Positions 1-9,485 of a stretch of DNA of 64,000 nt are shown piece after piece (the stretch's first letter is position 1; every line of letters starts with the position of its first letter). Position numbers and translations under genes: made by a program. The notes under the pieces are model-generated. The model was not told where the DNA came from. It worked only from the letters and a program-made list of their open reading frames with translations, and searched no databases. The DNA is taken from positions 49,481-113,480 of the forward strand of contig UCJD01000022.1 in NCBI GenBank assembly GCA_900472605.1. Direction: 5' to 3'. This DNA comes from Hyphomicrobiales bacterium (GTDB taxonomy: Bacteria; Pseudomonadota; Alphaproteobacteria; Rhizobiales; Rhizobiaceae).

Positions 1-134
1 TTTGTCGGCTGCCCGGTTGATTGGCCGCGTACACATGGGTAGTGATCTGCGACGTTTCATCGTGGCGACCAGCTATCTGAAGCATGTTTCGTGAAGTGTC
101 CCTCAAAGACTGGACGCCCTGAAGGCAGGAAAAG

Positions 135-1217
135 ATGACCGAACTCGCAACCCTGGAAAAGCAACTCCTGTCCGACGTCGCGGCCGCCGCCGATGAACCG
201 GCGATCGAAGCCGTGCGCGTCTCGGCCCTTGGCAAGAAGGGGTCGGTTTCCGAACTCCTGAAGACGCTGGGCGCGATGACGCCGGAAGAGCGCCAGACGC
301 GCGGTGCGCAGATCAACGCGCTGAAGACGGTGGTGACCGACGCGATCAACGCCCGCAAGGCCGATCTCAAGACGGCAGCGATCGACGCGCGGCTGAAGGC
401 CGAGACCGTCGATGTCTCTCTGCCGGTGCGCTCGTCGCCGGCCGAGCGCGGCCGCATCCATCCGATCAGCCAGATCGTGGACGAGATCACCGCGATCTTC
501 GCCGACATGGGCTTCTCGATCGCCGAAGGTCCCGATGTCGAGACCGACTATTACAATTTCACCGCGCTGAACTTCCCTGAGGGCCATCCGGCCCGCGAGA
601 TGCACGACACCTTCTTCTTCAATCCGGATGAGAACGGCGAGCGCAAGGTGCTGCGCACCCACACCTCGCCGGTGCAGGTGCGCACCATGGAAGCGCAGAA
701 GCCGCCGATCCGCATCATCATCCCCGGCAAGACCTACCGGCAGGACAGTGACGCCACCCATTCGCCGATGTTCCATCAGGTCGAGGGCCTCGTCGTGGAC
801 AAGAAGGCCAATGTCGCCAATATCCGCTGGGTGCTGGAGGAGTTCTGCAAGACCTTCTTCGAGGTCGACAGCGTCACCATGCGCTTCCGCCCGTCCTTCT
901 TTCCGTTCACCGAGCCGAGCTTCGAAGTCGACATCCAGTGCGACCGTTCCGGTCCGATCGTCAAGTTCGGCGAAGGCACCGACTGGATGGAGATTTTGGG
1001 CTGCGGCATGGTGCATCCCAACGTCCTGCGCGCGGGCGGCCTCGATCCCGACGAGTACCAGGGCTTTGCCTGGGGCATGGGCCTCGACCGCATCGCCATG
1101 CTGAAATACGGCATGCCGGATCTCCGCGACTTCTTCAACGCCGACGTCCGCTGGATGACCCATTACGGATTCCGCCCGCTCGACATGCCGACGCTGTTTG
1201 GCGGGTTGAGCAGCTAA
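135..1217 (+). CDS. pheS: Phenylalanyl-tRNA synthetase alpha subunit
   Basis: Catalytic subunit of the cytosolic alpha2-beta2 enzyme that charges tRNA-Phe, working with PheT. The 360-residue product has an N-terminal helical tRNA-binding arm (about residues 1-90) and a class II catalytic core. Visible motifs are [18 protein letters not shown] at about 201-218 (motif 2 region) and [13 protein letters not shown] at 314-326 (motif 3). Length is normal for the family. The ATG follows a purine-rich AGGAAAAG ribosome site. In most bacteria pheT follows almost directly; here 914 bases holding a toxin-antitoxin pair lie between them, all on the same strand. Identity is secure. Confidence 0.98.
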   Translation: MTELATLEKQLLSDVAAAADEPAIEAVRVSALGKKGSVSELLKTLGAMTPEERQTRGAQINALKTVVTDAINARKADLKTAAIDARLKAETVDVSLPVRSSPAERGRIHPISQIVDEITAIFADMGFSIAEGPDVETDYYNFTALNFPEGHPAREMHDTFFFNPDENGERKVLRTHTSPVQVRTMEAQKPPIRIIIPGKTYRQDSDATHSPMFHQVEGLVVDKKANVANIRWVLEEFCKTFFEVDSVTMRFRPSFFPFTEPSFEVDIQCDRSGPIVKFGEGTDWMEILGCGMVHPNVLRAGGLDPDEYQGFAWGMGLDRIAMLKYGMPDLRDFFNADVRWMTHYGFRPLDMPTLFGGLSS

Positions 1218-1222
1218 TTTTA

Positions 1223-1234
1223 TTGTGGCCACAA
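1223..1234. promoter_or_regulatory. Perfect 12-bp palindrome upstream of brnT, candidate operator
   Basis: TTGTGGCCACAA is a perfect 12-base palindrome, 5 bases after the pheS stop and 19 bases before the brnT ATG. BrnA-type antitoxins are ribbon-helix-helix DNA-binding proteins that repress their own promoter, so this is the natural place for an operator. The palindrome is seen; its role is inferred. Confidence 0.4.
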
Positions 1235-1253
1235 ATAGCTGAGTGTGGTAGGA

Positions 1254-1535
1254 ATGGAGCTGGAGTGGGACGAAGATAAACGTCAGATAACCCTCCAGCA
1301 CCGAGGACTGGATTTCGCCGACGTCGAACGCTTCGATCCCGACAGCATCGTCACGGTACAGGACCTCAGAACAGACTATGGAGAGGATCGTTTCAACTCC
1401 TACGGACGGCTAGATGGCACACTCTGCTGTTTTTGCTGGACGCCGAGAGAGGGCCGGGTTCGAGTTATATCGCTGAGGAAGATGAATGACCGCGAACAGA
1501 AGATTTACGAAGAGCGAAGGGGCGGCGAACGGTAG
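1254..1535 (+). CDS. brnT: BrnT family type II toxin
   Basis: Predicted ribonuclease toxin of the BrnT/BrnA type. The 93-residue product starts MELEWDEDKRQITLQHRG, matching the BrnT opening (E-W-D-x-x-K, then an H-G close to a conserved F). It ends with RVISLRKMNDREQKIYEE, matching the conserved R-x-I-S-x-R-x(3)-x-R-E-x(3)-Y tail. BrnT of Brucella abortus has a RelE-like fold and blocks translation; the same role here is inferred. The ATG at 1254 is preferred because it gives the canonical N terminus, although an in-frame GTG lies at 1245. Neither start has a well-spaced Shine-Dalgarno. The 3' end overlaps brnA by 50 bases. Confidence 0.88.
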   Translation: MELEWDEDKRQITLQHRGLDFADVERFDPDSIVTVQDLRTDYGEDRFNSYGRLDGTLCCFCWTPREGRVRVISLRKMNDREQKIYEERRGGER

Positions 1536-2094
1536 TTCGCTTCCGACGCTCGACGATGTCGAAAAGGGTCTGATCTCACTCGATGACTATGAGATCGCTC
1601 ACGGCGAAGATGTGCCCGCCTTCGACGATGTCGGCGATGCGGCAATCCTATCGATAGCCGAAACGCCGGAACTTGGCACGATGTTGGACAAGGCTCGCGG
1701 CAAGCGCGGTCCGCAAAAGGCGCCGGTGAAGGAACGCATCGGTTTGCGGCTCGACAAGGACGTGGTCGATTACTTCCGCAGCATGGGACCCGGCTGGCAA
1801 GGTCGCATTAATGAAGCGCTGCATGCCTTGGGTCCCGCAGGTCGGGAACAGCGCCCGGTGGCCGCGCGCTGCGACGACGAATTCCTGTATGTCGTGCTGG
1901 CGGATGGCAGGCAAATCCGGGCGCCGCTTTGGTGGTACCCGTTCCTGGCCGAACTCGACGACAAGGCATTGAACGACATCGAACTGACGCACGAGGGGGT
2001 CTGGTGGACCGCCATCGACGAGGGTATTTCGGTGAAAAGCATGTTTCTGGGCATTAAGGCCCCCGGCGCCAAGGCTCCGGAAAAGGCTGCCTGA
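1486..2094 (+). CDS. brnA: BrnA-type antitoxin fused to a DUF2442 domain
   Basis: Predicted antitoxin for the upstream BrnT. The 202-residue protein is about twice the usual BrnA length. Residues about 82-115 carry the BrnA signature (RIGLRLDKDVVDYFRS, then GWQGRINEALHAL), a ribbon-helix-helix DNA-binding segment. Residues about 125-195 look like a separate DUF2442 domain (LADGRQIRAPLWWYPFLAEL, later WWTAIDEGISVKSMFLGI). DUF2442 is often a stand-alone small protein next to toxin-antitoxin genes; here it is covalently attached. The ATG is preceded by GAGGAAG and overlaps the toxin end, which indicates translational coupling. It ends 37 bases before pheT. The fusion is seen; what DUF2442 does is unknown. 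Confidence 0.85.
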   Translation: MTANRRFTKSEGAANGSSLPTLDDVEKGLISLDDYEIAHGEDVPAFDDVGDAAILSIAETPELGTMLDKARGKRGPQKAPVKERIGLRLDKDVVDYFRSMGPGWQGRINEALHALGPAGREQRPVAARCDDEFLYVVLADGRQIRAPLWWYPFLAELDDKALNDIELTHEGVWWTAIDEGISVKSMFLGIKAPGAKAPEKAA

Positions 2095-2131
2095 CCGAAC
2101 AATTGATGATTTTTGAGACGAGAACAACACA

Positions 2132-4567
2132 ATGAAATTCACGCTTTCCTGGCTCAAGGATCATCTTGAGACCGACGCCACACTGGATGAAATCTGCAAG
2201 CGGCTGACCGAGATCGGCCTCGAGGTCGAGGACGTCGACGACAAGGCGGCCTACAAGCCCTTCGTCATCGCCCGCGTACTGTCGGCCGAGAAGCACCCGG
2301 AAGCCGATCGCCTGAAGGTGCTGTCGGTCGATGCCGGCCCTGATGTCAACGGCGGCAAGCCGCTGCAGATCGTCTGCGGTGCGCCGAATGCCCGTGCCGG
2401 CCTCGTCGGCGCGCTGGCGCGGCCGGGCGATTATGTGCCGGGTATCGATGTCACGCTCGGCGTCGGCAAGATCCGCGGCGTCGAAAGCCACGGCATGATG
2501 TGCTCCGAAAAGGAGCTCGACATGTCCGACAGCCACGACGGCATCATCGATCTGCCCGCGGATGCGCCGGTCGGCACCTCGTTTGCGGCCTACGCCCATC
2601 TCGACGATCCCATGATCGAGATCAACCTGACGCCGAACCGTCCTGATTGCACCTCGATCTATGGCATCGCCCGCGATCTCGCTGCTTCCGGCCTAGGCAC
2701 GCTGAAGACGCGCCCCGCGCCGTCGTTTGCTGTCGAAGGCGAGACCCCAGTCAAGCTGACACTCGATCTCGACGACGACAGGCTCTGCCCGGGCTTCGGC
2801 CTGCGTCTCGTGCGCGGCGTCAAGAACGGCCCGAGCCCGAAATGGCTGCAGCAGCGCCTGCTGGCGATCGGCTTGCGTCCGATCAACGCGCTCGTCGATA
2901 TCACCAACTACATGACCTTCGACCAGGGTCGCCCGATGCACGTCTTCGACGCCGCCAAGGTGAAGGGCAACCTCACCGTCCGTCGCGCCAAGGACGGCGA
3001 GACGGTGCTGGCGCTCGACCAGCGCGAATACAAGCTCAACCCGAACAACGTCGTCATCGCCGATGACAACGGCGTCGAGTCGATCGGCGGCATCATGGGC
3101 GGCGAGCATTCCGGCTGCGATGAGAACACCACCGACGTGTTGATCGAATCGGCGCTCTGGGATCCAATGAACATCGCCAAGTCCGGCCGCGGCCTCGGCA
3201 TCATCACCGATGCACGCTATCGTTTTGAACGCGGCGTCGATCCTGAATACATGGTCCCGGGCCTCGAGCGCACCACCGAACTGGTGCTCGAATTCTGCGG
3301 CGGCACGGCAGCCAAGGCCGAGATCGTCGGCTACAAGGGTTACGAGCCCAAGATCGTCGATTTCCCCTTCTCGGAAGTGAAGCGCCTGACCGGCCTCGAG
3401 GTCTCCACCGAAGAGAGCGTCGAGATCCTGACGCGCCTCGGCTTCAAGATCACCGGTTCAGGCGAACGCGTCTCCGTTGCGGTCCCCTCCTGGCGTCCCG
3501 ATGTCGATGGCAAGGCCGATCTCGTCGAAGAGGTCATGCGCATCCACGGCGTCGACAACATCAAGCCGGCGCCGCTGGAAAGCCATGCTGCCGTCAACGG
3601 CAAGATCCTGACGACGCTGCAGATCCGCACCCGCACCGCCAAGCGCGCGCTTGCCTCGCGTGGCATGCTGGAGGCCGTCACTTGGTCCTTCATCTCGGAA
3701 GACCAGGCAAAGCTCTTCGGCGGCGGTTCGCCCGCCCTCAAGCTGGCGAACCCGATCGCAGCCGACATGTCCGACATGCGCCCCTCGCTGCTGCCTGGCC
3801 TGCTAACGGCTGCGCAGCGCAATGCCGACAAGGGCTATGGCGACGTCGCGATCTTCGAAGTGTCGGGCACCTATGAAAACGACAAGCCCGAGGGACAGCG
3901 CCGCGTTGCCGGCGGCATCCGCCGCGGCACCGCGTCGATGGCAGGGGCCGGCCGCATGTGGTCGAATGCCGGCAAGGGCGGCGGCAAGCCGGTTGATGTC
4001 TTCGACGCCAAGGCCGATGCGCTGGCCGTGATCGAGGCCTGCGGCCTGCCGATGACCAACATCCAGGTCGAGCAGGGCGGTCCGGCCTGGTACCACCCAG
4101 GCCGCTCCGGCACCATCAAGATGGGCCCGAAGGTCGTGCTCGGCTATTTCGGCGAGTTCCATCCCTCGACGCTGGAAGCGCTCGACGTCTCCGGCGCGCT
4201 CGCGGGCTTCGAGGTCTATGTCGACGCCATGCCGGAGCCGAAGCGTAAGGCGACCCGCACCAAGCCGGCGCTGGAGCTGTCGCAGTTCCAGGCCGTCAAG
4301 CGAGACTTCGCCTTCGTCGTCGACAAGACGGTCGAGGCCGGCGCCATCATCAAGGCGGCGTCCGGCGCCGACCGCAAGCTGGTCGCTGGCGTCAACGTCT
4401 TCGATATCTTCGAGGGTGCCTCGGTCGGCGAGGGCAAGAAGTCGGTTGCCATCGAGGTGCAGATTCAGCCGGTCGAGCGCACCCTGACCGACGAGGATTT
4501 CGAGGCGCTGACGCAGAAGATCGTTGCCAGCGTCACCAAGGTCACCGGCGGCGTGCTGCGCGGCTGA
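2132..4567 (+). CDS. pheT: Phenylalanyl-tRNA synthetase beta subunit
   Basis: Beta subunit of phenylalanyl-tRNA synthetase, carrying tRNA-binding and editing modules. At 811 residues it is full length. The order is the standard one: N-terminal strand ([12 protein letters not shown]), EMAP-like tRNA-binding OB fold at about 40-150, B3/B4 editing domain at about 210-385, B5 domain at about 405-475, a pseudo-catalytic core, and a C-terminal ferredoxin-like anticodon-binding domain from about 715 ([19 protein letters not shown]). It follows the antitoxin by 37 bases on the same strand with only a weak ribosome site, so some expression may depend on transcription through the toxin-antitoxin pair. 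Confidence 0.98.
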   Translation: MKFTLSWLKDHLETDATLDEICKRLTEIGLEVEDVDDKAAYKPFVIARVLSAEKHPEADRLKVLSVDAGPDVNGGKPLQIVCGAPNARAGLVGALARPGDYVPGIDVTLGVGKIRGVESHGMMCSEKELDMSDSHDGIIDLPADAPVGTSFAAYAHLDDPMIEINLTPNRPDCTSIYGIARDLAASGLGTLKTRPAPSFAVEGETPVKLTLDLDDDRLCPGFGLRLVRGVKNGPSPKWLQQRLLAIGLRPINALVDITNYMTFDQGRPMHVFDAAKVKGNLTVRRAKDGETVLALDQREYKLNPNNVVIADDNGVESIGGIMGGEHSGCDENTTDVLIESALWDPMNIAKSGRGLGIITDARYRFERGVDPEYMVPGLERTTELVLEFCGGTAAKAEIVGYKGYEPKIVDFPFSEVKRLTGLEVSTEESVEILTRLGFKITGSGERVSVAVPSWRPDVDGKADLVEEVMRIHGVDNIKPAPLESHAAVNGKILTTLQIRTRTAKRALASRGMLEAVTWSFISEDQAKLFGGGSPALKLANPIAADMSDMRPSLLPGLLTAAQRNADKGYGDVAIFEVSGTYENDKPEGQRRVAGGIRRGTASMAGAGRMWSNAGKGGGKPVDVFDAKADALAVIEACGLPMTNIQVEQGGPAWYHPGRSGTIKMGPKVVLGYFGEFHPSTLEALDVSGALAGFEVYVDAMPEPKRKATRTKPALELSQFQAVKRDFAFVVDKTVEAGAIIKAASGADRKLVAGVNVFDIFEGASVGEGKKSVAIEVQIQPVERTLTDEDFEALTQKIVASVTKVTGGVLRG

Positions 4568-4652
4568 TGGATGGAGGGCTTCGGCCTCTGGTGCGGGCAG
4601 GCAACGGCCCTATGGTCGCCGCCCTTGTTGGTCTAGCGCTGGCCGCACCCCA

Positions 4653-4822
4653 CTCTTCCTCATCCTCGCCCTCGTGGCGGGGATCCAGCCGACGCGCGTC
4701 GGCGCGGCGGAGAGACTCTTTTTTCTGACATGCATAAAGACGGTCATTCACGGCGCGGACGTGCCGTGGCTGGATTCCTGTCACATCGCACGGGCGAAGC
4801 CTGGGCAAAGGCATGAGGAGAG
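4653..4822. repeat. Palindromic intergenic repeat, rhizobial type
   Basis: This roughly 170-base stretch fills most of the gap between pheT and the next gene. Its ends are inverted: CTCTTCCTCAT at 4653-4663 and ATGAGGAGAG at 4813-4822. Inner arms are GGATCCAGCC (4681-4690) and GGCTGGATTCC (4768-4778). The layout and wording resemble the short non-coding palindromic elements interspersed in rhizobial genomes. It could fold into a long imperfect hairpin and end the pheST transcript. No coding frame in it looks real. Confidence 0.55.
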
Positions 4823-4835
4823 GGAATGACCCCCA

Positions 4836-5195
4836 TCAATCGTGCAGATAATACACCTTGTTCACGATCGTCCACCGCCCCTCGATCTTCAGCATCGACA
4901 GGTAGTCGGTGAAGCGCATGCCGGCGAATTCGTCGCTGACCTTGACGCTCGCGGCATCACCAATGACGTCTAAAGTCTGGATGTCCATGTGCGGCTGCGT
5001 ACCGGGTGGAGCGGAGCCCTCGGCCACGATGGCGGCGATGAACTCGTCGCGGGTCGACCATTCGACCGCGTTTTCGTAATGGCCTATCACCGCGCATTTC
5101 GAATGAAACGCCTTGCGCAAAGCCGCCTCGTTGGCGAAGGTCATGCCTTCGACATAGAGATGCACGACTGCTTCTATCGCCTGCCGGTCCGTCAT
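4836..5195 (-). CDS. NTF2-like (lumazine-binding-like/SnoaL-like) protein
   Basis: Small cystatin-like alpha+beta barrel protein of 119 residues. The sequence starts MTDRQAIEAVVHLYVEGMTF and ends with GRWTIVNKVYYLHD, the typical final strand W-x-I-x-N-x(2)-Y of the Lumazine_bd_2/NTF2 group. Such proteins bind small hydrophobic ligands or act as enzymes, and the substrate cannot be told from sequence. The ATG at 5195 is chosen because the family-like sequence starts there; upstream in-frame codons have no coding character. No neighbour suggests a pathway. Confidence 0.75.
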   Translation of the reverse strand: MTDRQAIEAVVHLYVEGMTFANEAALRKAFHSKCAVIGHYENAVEWSTRDEFIAAIVAEGSAPPGTQPHMDIQTLDVIGDAASVKVSDEFAGMRFTDYLSMLKIEGRWTIVNKVYYLHD

Positions 5196-5275
5196 GGTCC
5201 GTACCCCGATCGTGTCGATGATCGAGTATAACGCGGAGTATGCAACGCGGAAAGTGGCTGCCGGGGGCGCTGACT

Positions 5276-5563
5276 CTAATGCGTGGATGGATAGAGGGTG
5301 GCCATGGCCGTCCCGATCAGTTCCTCGGCATAGGCCTGCGCAGTCGAGGAGGCGTGGTCGGACAGGCCCATCTCGTCGCATTTGTTGCCGACGGCCTCGC
5401 GGATGAGGTGCAGGACACCGCGCCCCAATTTTCCGTCATCCTCGCCGGATGTGTCCAACGCCAGCGCCAGCGAGGTCATCGCCACCACTTCAAGCACGAG
5501 CATGCGCCCTTTTATGTCGGACAGGCCTGGATCGGCCGGCCCCGGATTCTTGGCATCAGGCAT
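5276..5563 (-). CDS. Hypothetical protein
   Basis: A 95-residue soluble protein that I do not recognise. It has a short acidic and proline-rich start followed by an amphipathic helical body (residues about 20-90), with no signal peptide, membrane segment or cysteine cluster (one Cys only). The start has a fair ribosome site (AAGGGG about 7 bases before the ATG), and codon use matches the neighbours, which supports a real gene. It stands alone, on the same strand as the NTF2-like gene downstream. Confidence 0.6.
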   Translation of the reverse strand: MPDAKNPGPADPGLSDIKGRMLVLEVVAMTSLALALDTSGEDDGKLGRGVLHLIREAVGNKCDEMGLSDHASSTAQAYAEELIGTAMATLYPSTH

Positions 5564-5732
5564 GGGGTCCCCTTCGCTTCATTGGAAAGTTTACCTAGTG
5601 CTAATGTGCGCAAGGAGAAGACCCAAAGTTGAACAAAACGAAATCTCTTCCGTGATCTGTGGTTGGGCCGCCCCGATGCTTCGCCTGGGGCGGCCATCCC
5701 TGCCGAAGGTTGACCTGTCGGATGTCGGCCTA

Positions 5733-6752
<1,020 letters not shown>

Positions 6753-6850
6753 TCAGGCCGCCATTCCTGCGGCACGAGGCAAATCTAGCGCGCCGGAAGC
6801 CCTCAAAAAATACGTGCAATGCGGCACAGGCTGTTCTAATAAATAGATCA

Positions 6851-7741
6851 ATGAACAGAACCCAGCTTGCCCAACTCGCCGTTCTCGCCACCGTCGCCGA
6901 GCACCGCAGCTTCCGCGCCGCCGCCAAGGAGCTGGAGATCGCGCCCTCGGCCGTCAGCCATGCCGTCTCCAGCCTTGAGGAGAGCCTGGGCATCCGCCTT
7001 CTGGCGCGCACGACGCGCAGCGTGGCACCGACGGAGGAGGGGCGCATGCTCCTGCAGCGGCTGAAGCCGGCGCTGGATGAGATCGGCATCGCGCTCGAAG
7101 CCGTCAGCGAGGCGGGAGGCAGACCGGCCGGCACGCTGCGCGTCACGGCGCCGCGCTTCGCTTCCGACATTTTGCTCGCACCCCGCCTCGGCGAATTCCT
7201 CAACCGCTATCCCGATATCACGCTCGAAATCGCCAACGAGGATGGCTTCATCGACATCGTCCGAGAGGGCTTCGACGCCGGCATCCGGCTTGAGGAGAGC
7301 CTCGAGGCCGACATGATCGCGGTGCGGGCGTCGCCGAACCTGACGACGGTGATCGCAGCTTCCCCCGATTACTTCGCCCGACACCCCAAGCCGCTGCATC
7401 CCTCCGACCTCGTCAACCACCGCTGCATCAAGCGGCGCTTCACCAATGGCACGATCTACCGCTGGGAGTTCGAGAAGGACGGCCGCGAACTGGTGGTTCC
7501 GGTCGATGGCCCGCTGATCGTCAGCGAGGACAGGCTGGCGCTGATCGCGGCGTTGAACGGCGTCGGGCTCGCCTATCTCTTTGATCTGCGCGTCGAGGAC
7601 GAGCTTGCAAGCGGAAAGCTGGTGCGGGTGCTGGAGGATTGGTGCACGCCCTATCCGGGCCCGTTCATCTATTATCCGAGCCGCCGCCAGATGCGCCCGG
7701 CATTGCGGGCCTTCATCGATTTCTTTCGCTATACGGGCTGA
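6851..7741 (+). CDS. LysR family transcriptional regulator
   Basis: DNA-binding regulator of 296 residues. The N-terminal winged helix-turn-helix (about 1-60) reads VAEHRSFRAAAKELEIAPSA then VSHAVSSLEESLGIRLLART. The rest is a periplasmic-binding-like effector domain (about 90-290) of the CrgA/DmlR-like subgroup. The ATG at 6851 gives the canonical start; the Shine-Dalgarno is weak. It is divergent from the aldo/keto reductase, the classic arrangement for a LysR gene and its target. The effector is unknown. Confidence 0.95.
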   Translation: MNRTQLAQLAVLATVAEHRSFRAAAKELEIAPSAVSHAVSSLEESLGIRLLARTTRSVAPTEEGRMLLQRLKPALDEIGIALEAVSEAGGRPAGTLRVTAPRFASDILLAPRLGEFLNRYPDITLEIANEDGFIDIVREGFDAGIRLEESLEADMIAVRASPNLTTVIAASPDYFARHPKPLHPSDLVNHRCIKRRFTNGTIYRWEFEKDGRELVVPVDGPLIVSEDRLALIAALNGVGLAYLFDLRVEDELASGKLVRVLEDWCTPYPGPFIYYPSRRQMRPALRAFIDFFRYTG

Positions 7742-7783
7742 GGCGGAAGCCGCCGCTCATGGCGCTTCCGCCCGCGCCGCCGG

Positions 7784-8278
7784 TCAGGCCGCGGCCTTCT
7801 GGTTGGCCGCCGAGGTGGCGAGCTTCGACAGGGTCTTGTCGGTCGCCGCTTCTTCCTGCAGCGTCTGGTCGAGCAACGTCGCGACGTCCTTCTTGCCAAG
7901 CGTCTGCGCCCATGTCTTTAGCGTGCCGTAGCGGGCCATCTCGTAGTGCTCGACGGCCTGCGCCGAGGAGATCAGCCCGGCATCGATCGCCGGCGAACCC
8001 TTGAATTCCTCGATGATCTCCTCGCCTTCCGCGATGATCCCCTGGATCGCCTCGCAGGTCTTGCCCTGCGCCCGCTTGCCGATCAGCTCGAACACCTGCT
8101 GCAACCGGTCGACATGGCCTTCGGTCTGCTCCCTGTGCTTGGTAAATCCGGCTTTGAGCTCTTCCGATTGCGCTGCGCGTGCCATCTTCGGCAAGGCGCG
8201 CAAAATCTGTTTTTCGGCGAAGTAGATATCTTTCAGCGTGTCGTAGAACAGATCGTCGAGGGTCTTTTCCTTTGGCAT
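7784..8278 (-). CDS. DUF892 ferritin-like protein (YciE/YciF family)
   Basis: A 164-residue four-helix-bundle protein of the YciE/YciF family, linked to stress response in enterobacteria. It begins MPKEKTLDDLFYDTLKDIYF followed by AEKQILRALPKMARAA, the family signature, and has further helices with potential metal-ligand Glu/His residues (AVEHYEMARYGTLKTWAQ). It ends in a low-complexity Ala/Lys tail. The ATG at 8278 follows AAGGGAC; a longer frame upstream has no family similarity. Iron binding is possible but not shown. Confidence 0.92.
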   Translation of the reverse strand: MPKEKTLDDLFYDTLKDIYFAEKQILRALPKMARAAQSEELKAGFTKHREQTEGHVDRLQQVFELIGKRAQGKTCEAIQGIIAEGEEIIEEFKGSPAIDAGLISSAQAVEHYEMARYGTLKTWAQTLGKKDVATLLDQTLQEEAATDKTLSKLATSAANQKAAA

Positions 8279-8423
8279 GTCCCTTGTCCCTTGGGTTCGT
8301 AGAAGCGGCGTCATGCGGCTTCGCAAGGAGAAGTTCGGCAAGGGCTAATGGTTCCGATCATTTCGGGTGGAGATTTCCACCCGATGCGGCAAACTCGCGC
8401 TTCAAAGCCAGGGAGGACGCGGA

Positions 8424-9041
8424 GTGAAGAAGCCGGGATCGATGAAAGCATTGGAGGATCTCGGCCGGGCGCGGCTGTCGAAGAATTTCTTCCTGCGCGA
8501 TTTCCTGCACTCCGAGATCGCCGATTTCTATCGCATCCCGAATATTCCCGATGACCCTGATCTCGCGATCGAAACCGGCAGGAGGCTGTGCGAGGATCTG
8601 CTGGAGCCCTTGCAGGAGACATTCGGCCGGCTGCACATCCGCTCCGGCTACCGCTCGCCCGAGGTCAACCGCTTCGGCAACCGGAACAAGCTCAACTGCT
8701 CCACCAACGCGTCAACGGCCGCCCACCACATCTGGGACATGCGTGATGCCGATGGCTGCATGGGTGCGGCGGCCTGCATCGTCGTGCCCTGGGTGGTCGA
8801 TCGCTATCAAGCATTGGAGGACTGGCAGCGGCTCGCCTGGTGGATCCACGACCATCTGCCTTATGCCTCGCTCTGCTTCTTCCCCAAACTCTGGGCCTTC
8901 AACATCCAGTGGCACGAGCGCCCGCGCCGGGTGATCCAGAGCTACGTCAGCCCGCGCGGCATCCTCACCAAGCCGGACATGGCCAATTGGGAGGGCGATC
9001 ACTCGCAGTGGTACGAGGGGTTTCCGCCGCTCAGAAATTGA
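8424..9041 (+). CDS. Peptidase M15-like protein
   Basis: A 205-residue protein resembling the M15 D-Ala-D-Ala carboxypeptidase fold. Early residues LSKNFFLRDFLHSEIADFYR, then LLEPLQETFGRLHIRSGYRS followed by PEVNRFGN, match the pattern of Peptidase_M15_3. A possible zinc-site segment AAHHIWDMRD follows. The C-terminal half, rich in Trp (WQRLAWWIHDHLPYASLCFF), is unlike ordinary members. No signal peptide is visible, so export is uncertain. GTG at 8424 is chosen because GGGAGGA lies 6 bases before it; an ATG at 8367 has no such site. Whether it is an active peptidase is unclear. Confidence 0.68.
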   Translation: MKKPGSMKALEDLGRARLSKNFFLRDFLHSEIADFYRIPNIPDDPDLAIETGRRLCEDLLEPLQETFGRLHIRSGYRSPEVNRFGNRNKLNCSTNASTAAHHIWDMRDADGCMGAAACIVVPWVVDRYQALEDWQRLAWWIHDHLPYASLCFFPKLWAFNIQWHERPRRVIQSYVSPRGILTKPDMANWEGDHSQWYEGFPPLRN

Positions 9042-9480
9042 TGCGATAGCGGATGTGGCCGTCGCTTTCGACGTAGCTGTCATAGAGCGAGCGGGCACGC
9101 GCGTTGCTTTCGCTGGTGTGCCAGTACAGCCGCGACCAGCCTTCCGTCTTGCCGAGTGCCACGAGATCGTCGAGCAGCGCCCGGCCAATCCCCATCCCTC
9201 GCGCAGCGTCATCGACATAGAGGTCTTCCAGATAGCAGTCCTTGCCCAGGATCCAGGTGCCTTCATGGGTGAGATAGAGCGCAAAGCCCATGAGCCCGCC
9301 ATCCGTCTCGGCGACACGCATTGCAATCGATGACGCCGGATCGAAGACCCGGCGCCACGTGTTGTCGGTAATCTCAGGCGCGACCGTCACCTCGTAGAAC
9401 GCCAGATAGCCATCCCAAAGCGCGCGCCAGCGCGCTTCGTCGTCGGGTCTCGCGTCACGGATCGTCACGGTCATCGCCAT
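9031..9480 (-). CDS. GNAT family N-acetyltransferase
   Basis: Acetyl-CoA-dependent acetyltransferase of 149 residues. The core motif A is clear: LEDLYVDDAARGMGIGRALL, with the R-G-x-G-I/M-G-x-A acetyl-CoA loop, followed by YWHTSESNARARSLYDSY (motif B). The substrate is unknown; the shape resembles diamine or amino-group acetyltransferases. It converges with the M15-like gene, overlapping its 3' end by 11 bases. Confidence 0.93.
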   Translation of the reverse strand: MAMTVTIRDARPDDEARWRALWDGYLAFYEVTVAPEITDNTWRRVFDPASSIAMRVAETDGGLMGFALYLTHEGTWILGKDCYLEDLYVDDAARGMGIGRALLDDLVALGKTEGWSRLYWHTSESNARARSLYDSYVESDGHIRYRINF

Positions 9481-9485
9481 CCCCC

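Noticed and set aside
57..1301. A 414-codon minus-strand frame opposite pheS
   Set aside because: Antisense shadow of pheS; no family-like motifs.
4524..4829. Short frames on both strands between pheT and the NTF2-like gene
   Set aside because: They lie in the palindromic intergenic repeat and have no coding character.
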